From Anaerolineae bacterium (GTDB taxonomy: Bacteria; Chloroflexota; Anaerolineae; Aggregatilineales; Phototrophicaceae), in contig JALHNT010000057.1 of the NCBI GenBank assembly GCA_022843385.1, forward strand, positions 1 to 44,711: a DNA stretch of 44,711 nt. The letters run 5' to 3'. The position numbers and the translations under genes were made by a program. A model generated the notes under the pieces. That model did not search any database. It was not told the DNA's origin and worked only from the letters and a program-made list of their open reading frames with translations. Every line of letters starts with the position of its first letter. Position 1 is the first letter of the stretch. Below are positions 41,462 to 44,711 of this stretch, one piece after another.

Positions 41462-42250
41462 ATGAAGCGATACCCACCACATAAGTCGTACCGACGCCCC
41501 TCACGAATTGCGATGTTCTTGGAGTGGCTTTTTTTGATTGGGGTCGTTTTGATCAGCGCTATTTTATTGAGCAGACTTTGGCTTAGGGCTACAGGACAAG
41601 AACCACAACAAACACCGTTGTCGTTTTTGTCCACTTTGAATCGTACATCCACCCCATTCAACCCTGAGGATTCTTCAGCAACGGCAGCAGCGAGATTACG
41701 AAATCCCGATATCGTAATCCAAACAACGCCAGCTGCCGTTATAGAAGAAATCAGTGTGACCAATGTTCCTTCTTTAACACCTGTAAATATAGCCGATACT
41801 GAGATGCCGTCCTCTGATGGGGGGCTTGTCGGTCAACCGGCACCAGATTTTACACTCCCGACCCTTAATGGTGATGAGATCAGTTTATCCAATTTCAGAG
41901 GGCAGCCTGTATTGATTAACTTCTGGGCAAGTTGGTGTGAACCCTGTCGTATCGAAATGCCCATGCTGATCAATGCGTATCAAGACTACAGTGACGATGG
42001 GCTGGTGATTTTAGGGCTGAATGTAACCGAGGAAGACACCCTCGAAGCTGTCAACAGTTTTGTGGACGAGTTTGTTGTTCCCTATCCCATTCTGCTCGAT
42101 CAACTGGATCACGTCAGTCATGATGATTATATGATGATCGGACTGCCAATGAGTGTATTTATTGACCGAGCAGGTGTGGTGAAGCGCGTTGTTATTGGCG
42201 CGTTGCGTGAAGATGAAATTGACTCTTATATTGCTGAAATTTTGAGATAA
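41462..42250 (+). CDS. TlpA/ResA-like membrane thioredoxin
   Basis: 262 residues from the ATG at 41462, 7 bases after the previous stop. One helix (about 21-43), a Ser/Thr/Pro linker, then a redoxin domain from about 120: GQPAPDFTLPTLNGDEISLS, active site WASWCEPCR (Cys159, Cys162), and the cis-Pro strand IGLPMSVFIDRAG. TlpA/ResA proteins reduce apocytochrome c or copper-site thiols outside the membrane. The adjacent CcdA- and DsbA-like genes give the electron supply and partner. Confidence 0.9.
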   Translation: MKRYPPHKSYRRPSRIAMFLEWLFLIGVVLISAILLSRLWLRATGQEPQQTPLSFLSTLNRTSTPFNPEDSSATAAARLRNPDIVIQTTPAAVIEEISVTNVPSLTPVNIADTEMPSSDGGLVGQPAPDFTLPTLNGDEISLSNFRGQPVLINFWASWCEPCRIEMPMLINAYQDYSDDGLVILGLNVTEEDTLEAVNSFVDEFVVPYPILLDQLDHVSHDDYMMIGLPMSVFIDRAGVVKRVVIGALREDEIDSYIAEILR

Positions 42251-42264
42251 AGCGAGTAGCTGCA

Positions 42265-43089
42265 ATGGATAATCTTATTCCAGATGCCCCGCAGGTACCT
42301 GTATCTTCAGAACAGGTGACTGCTACAAAGTCAGAAGTTTTTGTAATTTCCCGTTCTGTTTTCAACATTGGTATTGCGGCCTTGATTTCGTTTGTGCTTG
42401 GCGCATTAACGGTATTTTTGTTCAGTACTCAGTCTGCCGAATTTCATCTCGCTGAACATCAAGAACTCATTAATCAGGCGGTAAATGCTGTGATTGAAGC
42501 ACAGGGCAACAGAGATACAGCAAATAACGGCAGTCGTCTTGATTCCAACAGCCGTATTGAGGTAAGCGTTGATGATGATCCTGCACATGGGCCAGTAGAT
42601 GCCCCAATTATAATCGTGGAATTCAGCGACTTTAACTGCCAGTATTGTGCCCGTTTCGCTAGAGACACGCTTCCGCTGCTGCGGCAAAACTATAGCGACC
42701 AAATCAACTTTGTCTATCGTGACTTCGCCATCCTCGGTCCGACTTCAGTAGATGCGGCTGTCGCCAGTGAATGCGCGAATGACCAGGACGCATTCTGGGT
42801 TTATCACGACTTGCTCTTTGCCAATCAAGGTAACTTTAGCCAGGAAAGCCTGGTCACTTATGCGGTGCAGGCAGAGTTGGACATTGAGCAATTTACCTCA
42901 TGTCTGGCTGATTCAGCAGTGCGTCAGGAAGTGTTAGCTGATACCGCCGAGGCACAGCGTTTAGGTGCCACTGGTACGCCAACCTTTTTCATCAATGGGC
43001 GGCCTCTGGTCGGCGCACAACCTTACGAAGTGTTTGTGTCGATGATTAATGCTGAACTGGCGACTGCTGGCACCAGCAGTACGCCATAA
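42265..43089 (+). CDS. DsbA-like membrane-anchored thiol oxidoreductase
   Basis: 274 residues. One helix (about 31-52) and a DsbA/thioredoxin_4 domain from about 105: DDDPAHGPVDAPIIIVEFSD, active site NCQYCARFA (Cys125, Cys128), and cis-Pro in GTPTFFINGRPLVG. It likely introduces or shuffles disulfides on secreted proteins. It follows the TlpA-like gene by 14 bases in the same operon. Confidence 0.9.
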   Translation: MDNLIPDAPQVPVSSEQVTATKSEVFVISRSVFNIGIAALISFVLGALTVFLFSTQSAEFHLAEHQELINQAVNAVIEAQGNRDTANNGSRLDSNSRIEVSVDDDPAHGPVDAPIIIVEFSDFNCQYCARFARDTLPLLRQNYSDQINFVYRDFAILGPTSVDAAVASECANDQDAFWVYHDLLFANQGNFSQESLVTYAVQAELDIEQFTSCLADSAVRQEVLADTAEAQRLGATGTPTFFINGRPLVGAQPYEVFVSMINAELATAGTSSTP

Positions 43090-43116
43090 AAGTAACACAT
43101 TAAAAAGGGAGACACT

Positions 43117-43893
43117 GTGAGTGACCATATAGCTCCAACACCTGTCATACAAACTACAGCGCAGTCAGGGCGATTTACAACCTTCGTTCACGCATTACTC
43201 TTCGTGTTGGGCTTTTCACTGACGTTCGTCATCGGCTGGGGTGGAACAATTACAGTTATTGGTCGAGCGTTCGTCGAATACAAAACGCTGTTAGCGCAGA
43301 TTGGCGGCGTAGTCGTCATTGTATTTGGGTTGTTTAATTTGGGCATATTCAACGTTCGTTGGTTGAACTATGACACGCGCCCAATGTGGGATGCATCACG
43401 TCCTGCTGGGCTGGTGTCTTCGGTATTGATTGGTGTCTTTTTCGCTGCCGGATGGACACCTTGCATTGGCACAATACTGGGTTCAATCCTTACTCTCGGT
43501 TTCAGTCAGAATACCGCTGGGCAAGCGATGTTCCTCTCAGCGGGTTACGCACTAGGACTAGGTATTCCGTTTCTGTTGATTGGTTTAGGGATAGATCGCG
43601 CTGCTCATGTGTTAGGCCACTTTAAGCGACATACTCGCAAGGTACAGATCATTAGTGGGATTTTCTTGATCGCTATCGGCATTTTGATCCTCACAGAGCA
43701 GATGATATGGATTGCAATCTGGGCGCAGCGGAATGGGCTTTGGCTCGATGTGCCGCTCGGAGATGCTACCACACCCACATTTTTCATCGCCGTGATCGCG
43801 GGATTATTCTCGTTTTTGTCGCCTTGTGTACTACCGCTTGTCCCAGCTTATATAGGGTATCTCAGCGGACGCAGTGTAGGATATTCAAAATAA
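43117..43893 (+). CDS. CcdA-like electron transporter with circularly permuted order
   Basis: 258 residues from GTG 43117. CcdA normally begins with a helix holding SPCxLPL.P and later has GWTPC. Here the protein starts directly with what is normally helix 2 (FTTFVHALLFVLGFSLTFVI). GWTPCIGTILGSILTLG (Cys116) is in the middle, and the usual first helix FSFLSPCVLPLVPAYIGYLS (Cys237) is at the C terminus. Both redox cysteines are kept. Six helices remain, and moving helix 1 behind helix 6 preserves its membrane orientation. It probably passes electrons from cytoplasmic thioredoxin to the TlpA-like partner. Confidence 0.85.
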   Translation: MSDHIAPTPVIQTTAQSGRFTTFVHALLFVLGFSLTFVIGWGGTITVIGRAFVEYKTLLAQIGGVVVIVFGLFNLGIFNVRWLNYDTRPMWDASRPAGLVSSVLIGVFFAAGWTPCIGTILGSILTLGFSQNTAGQAMFLSAGYALGLGIPFLLIGLGIDRAAHVLGHFKRHTRKVQIISGIFLIAIGILILTEQMIWIAIWAQRNGLWLDVPLGDATTPTFFIAVIAGLFSFLSPCVLPLVPAYIGYLSGRSVGYSK

Positions 43894-43911
43894 CGGGTTT
43901 GGGAGTATTTG

Positions 43912-44517
43912 ATGAGCAAGAAAACAATAGTTTCAAAGCGTTCGACAAAATCCACGTTTTTGGATGGGTATAGTCATTTATTTACGATAGAACGAACTAT
44001 CATAGGCGGAACACTCCTTTTTATTCTTGGAATTATGGGAGCCGTCGCGTTTAATTCCTGGCAAAGTCGAATCGTTGATATTAACGGTGTTGAACGCATT
44101 TTCGTTCAAGGGGGACATCAAGAAACAGTCAGCTACCCTAACGATGAGCTGCCACCTCCTGGAGGAATTCATCATCCAAGCTGGCAAAACTGCGGTATCT
44201 ACGATACGCCTATCGGAACAGAATTTGCACTGCACTCACTCGAACACGGCGCAGTTTGGATCGCCTATCGCCCTGATCTTCCCACTGAGCAGATACAACG
44301 CCTACGAGAAATTACACAAGGTGGTTCGCATCGGTTGCTTGCGCCATATTCTAATTTAGAGAGTCCGATTGTCGTGAGTGCATGGGGTTATCAGCTACAA
44401 CTCACAGAGGCAGGTGATAATCGTTTGACGAACTTTGTCCGTAATTACGAGAAACGTGGACAAGCGCCTGAACCTGGTGCGCTTTGTTCTGGTGGTGTAG
44501 GGCAGCCGAGCCGTTAA
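43912..44517 (+). CDS. DUF3105 membrane-anchored protein
   Basis: 201 residues from the ATG at 43912 (GGGAG 7-8 bases upstream; a TTG one codon earlier is less likely). One helix at about 30-50, then a DUF3105 domain with GIHHPSWQNCGIYDTPI and SLEHGAVWIAYRPDL, plus CSGG near the end. The family carries conserved His and Cys residues that may bind metal, but its function is unknown. It follows the CcdA-like gene by 18 bases. Confidence 0.85.
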   Translation: MSKKTIVSKRSTKSTFLDGYSHLFTIERTIIGGTLLFILGIMGAVAFNSWQSRIVDINGVERIFVQGGHQETVSYPNDELPPPGGIHHPSWQNCGIYDTPIGTEFALHSLEHGAVWIAYRPDLPTEQIQRLREITQGGSHRLLAPYSNLESPIVVSAWGYQLQLTEAGDNRLTNFVRNYEKRGQAPEPGALCSGGVGQPSR

Positions 44518-44541
44518 CTATGTTGTACGAGGAGTATTGCA

Positions 44542-44711
44542 ATGATTACGAAAATCAGCTTCAAAAGCAACTTATGGTTGCGTCACTGCATTGTTGCAAT
44601 TCCCTCTTTACTCTTTTTTGCTCTTTTTTGGTTTACCAGAATGGAGTGGGATCCAGAGATGCGTTTTTGGCGTGCCATTGGTGATGCCAGTTTACTACTG
44701 TTGTGGCTTGT
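44542..44711 (+). CDS. N-terminal part of a membrane protein, cut by the window edge
   Basis: The frame from ATG 44542 (GAGGAG upstream) is open to the end of the window. It reads a basic start, one hydrophobic helix with CIVAIPSLLFFALFWF, then RMEWDPEMRFWRAIGDASL and the start of another helix. This weakly resembles the first helices of ferric-reductase-like membrane haem proteins. The call is tentative because only 56 residues are visible. Confidence 0.5.
   Translation, partial: MITKISFKSNLWLRHCIVAIPSLLFFALFWFTRMEWDPEMRFWRAIGDASLLLLWL

Noticed and set aside
1..44711. tRNA and rRNA genes
   Set aside because: No cloverleaf with the conserved GGTTCGAATCC-type T arm or rRNA signature was found by eye in the intergenic regions.

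Overview
The window looks like chromosomal DNA from a member of the Chloroflexota, most likely an Anaerolineae-type lineage. This is inferred from protein style rather than from a marker gene. The signs are secreted PA14 plus bacterial SH3 proteins, TolB-type propellers, a C39-type peptidase fused to TPRs, frequent TTG and GTG starts, short ATGA/TTGA gene overlaps and mid-range base composition. No rRNA, tRNA or CRISPR array was seen.

Layout. (1) 0.4-6.9 kb: secreted and envelope genes (two PA14/SH3 proteins flanking a TolB-like propeller), a phytanoyl-CoA dioxygenase-family oxygenase and an MFS transporter, followed by a decayed WD40 fragment. (2) 7.2-11.8 kb, minus strand: a sugar ABC transporter (binding protein and two permeases, no ATPase) next to a LacI-family regulator with two operator-like palindromes in front of it. 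(3) 12.1-17.1 kb: a plasmid- or element-like module of ParA, ParB and a Toprim primase-helicase, with hairpins and an iteron-like repeat cluster but no integrase. (4) 17.1-44.7 kb: a large island of copper handling, extracytoplasmic redox and two-component genes.

The island holds two NarL-type histidine kinase/response regulator pairs. One kinase carries a C-terminal YHS metal-binding domain. It also encodes a DUF305 protein, small Met/His-rich or Cys-rich proteins, a CopB-type (CPH) and a CopA-type (CPC, two HMA domains) P-type ATPase, an HMA copper chaperone and three related cytochrome c lipoproteins. Further members are YceI, rhodanese, M23, FG-GAP and C39/TPR proteins and a thiol-redox operon (TlpA/ResA-like, DsbA-like, CcdA-like, DUF3105). 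A pdxS-pdxT vitamin B6 operon sits inside it, between an intact HMA gene and the decayed remnant of a second one.

Most operons of the island are preceded by the same 12-bp near-palindrome, CGCCAAATGGCG: four exact intergenic copies and several degenerate ones. This points to a single regulon covering copper export, lipoprotein cytochromes and disulfide chemistry. The best candidate novelties are: (a) a thioredoxin-like lipoprotein whose two catalytic cysteine positions are both in-frame TGA codons, giving TGA-Pro-Pro-TGA, with a SECIS-like hairpin just downstream, so a probable UxxU selenoprotein; (b) the shared operator; (c) a CcdA homologue that appears circularly permuted; and (d) the histidine kinase-YHS fusion.
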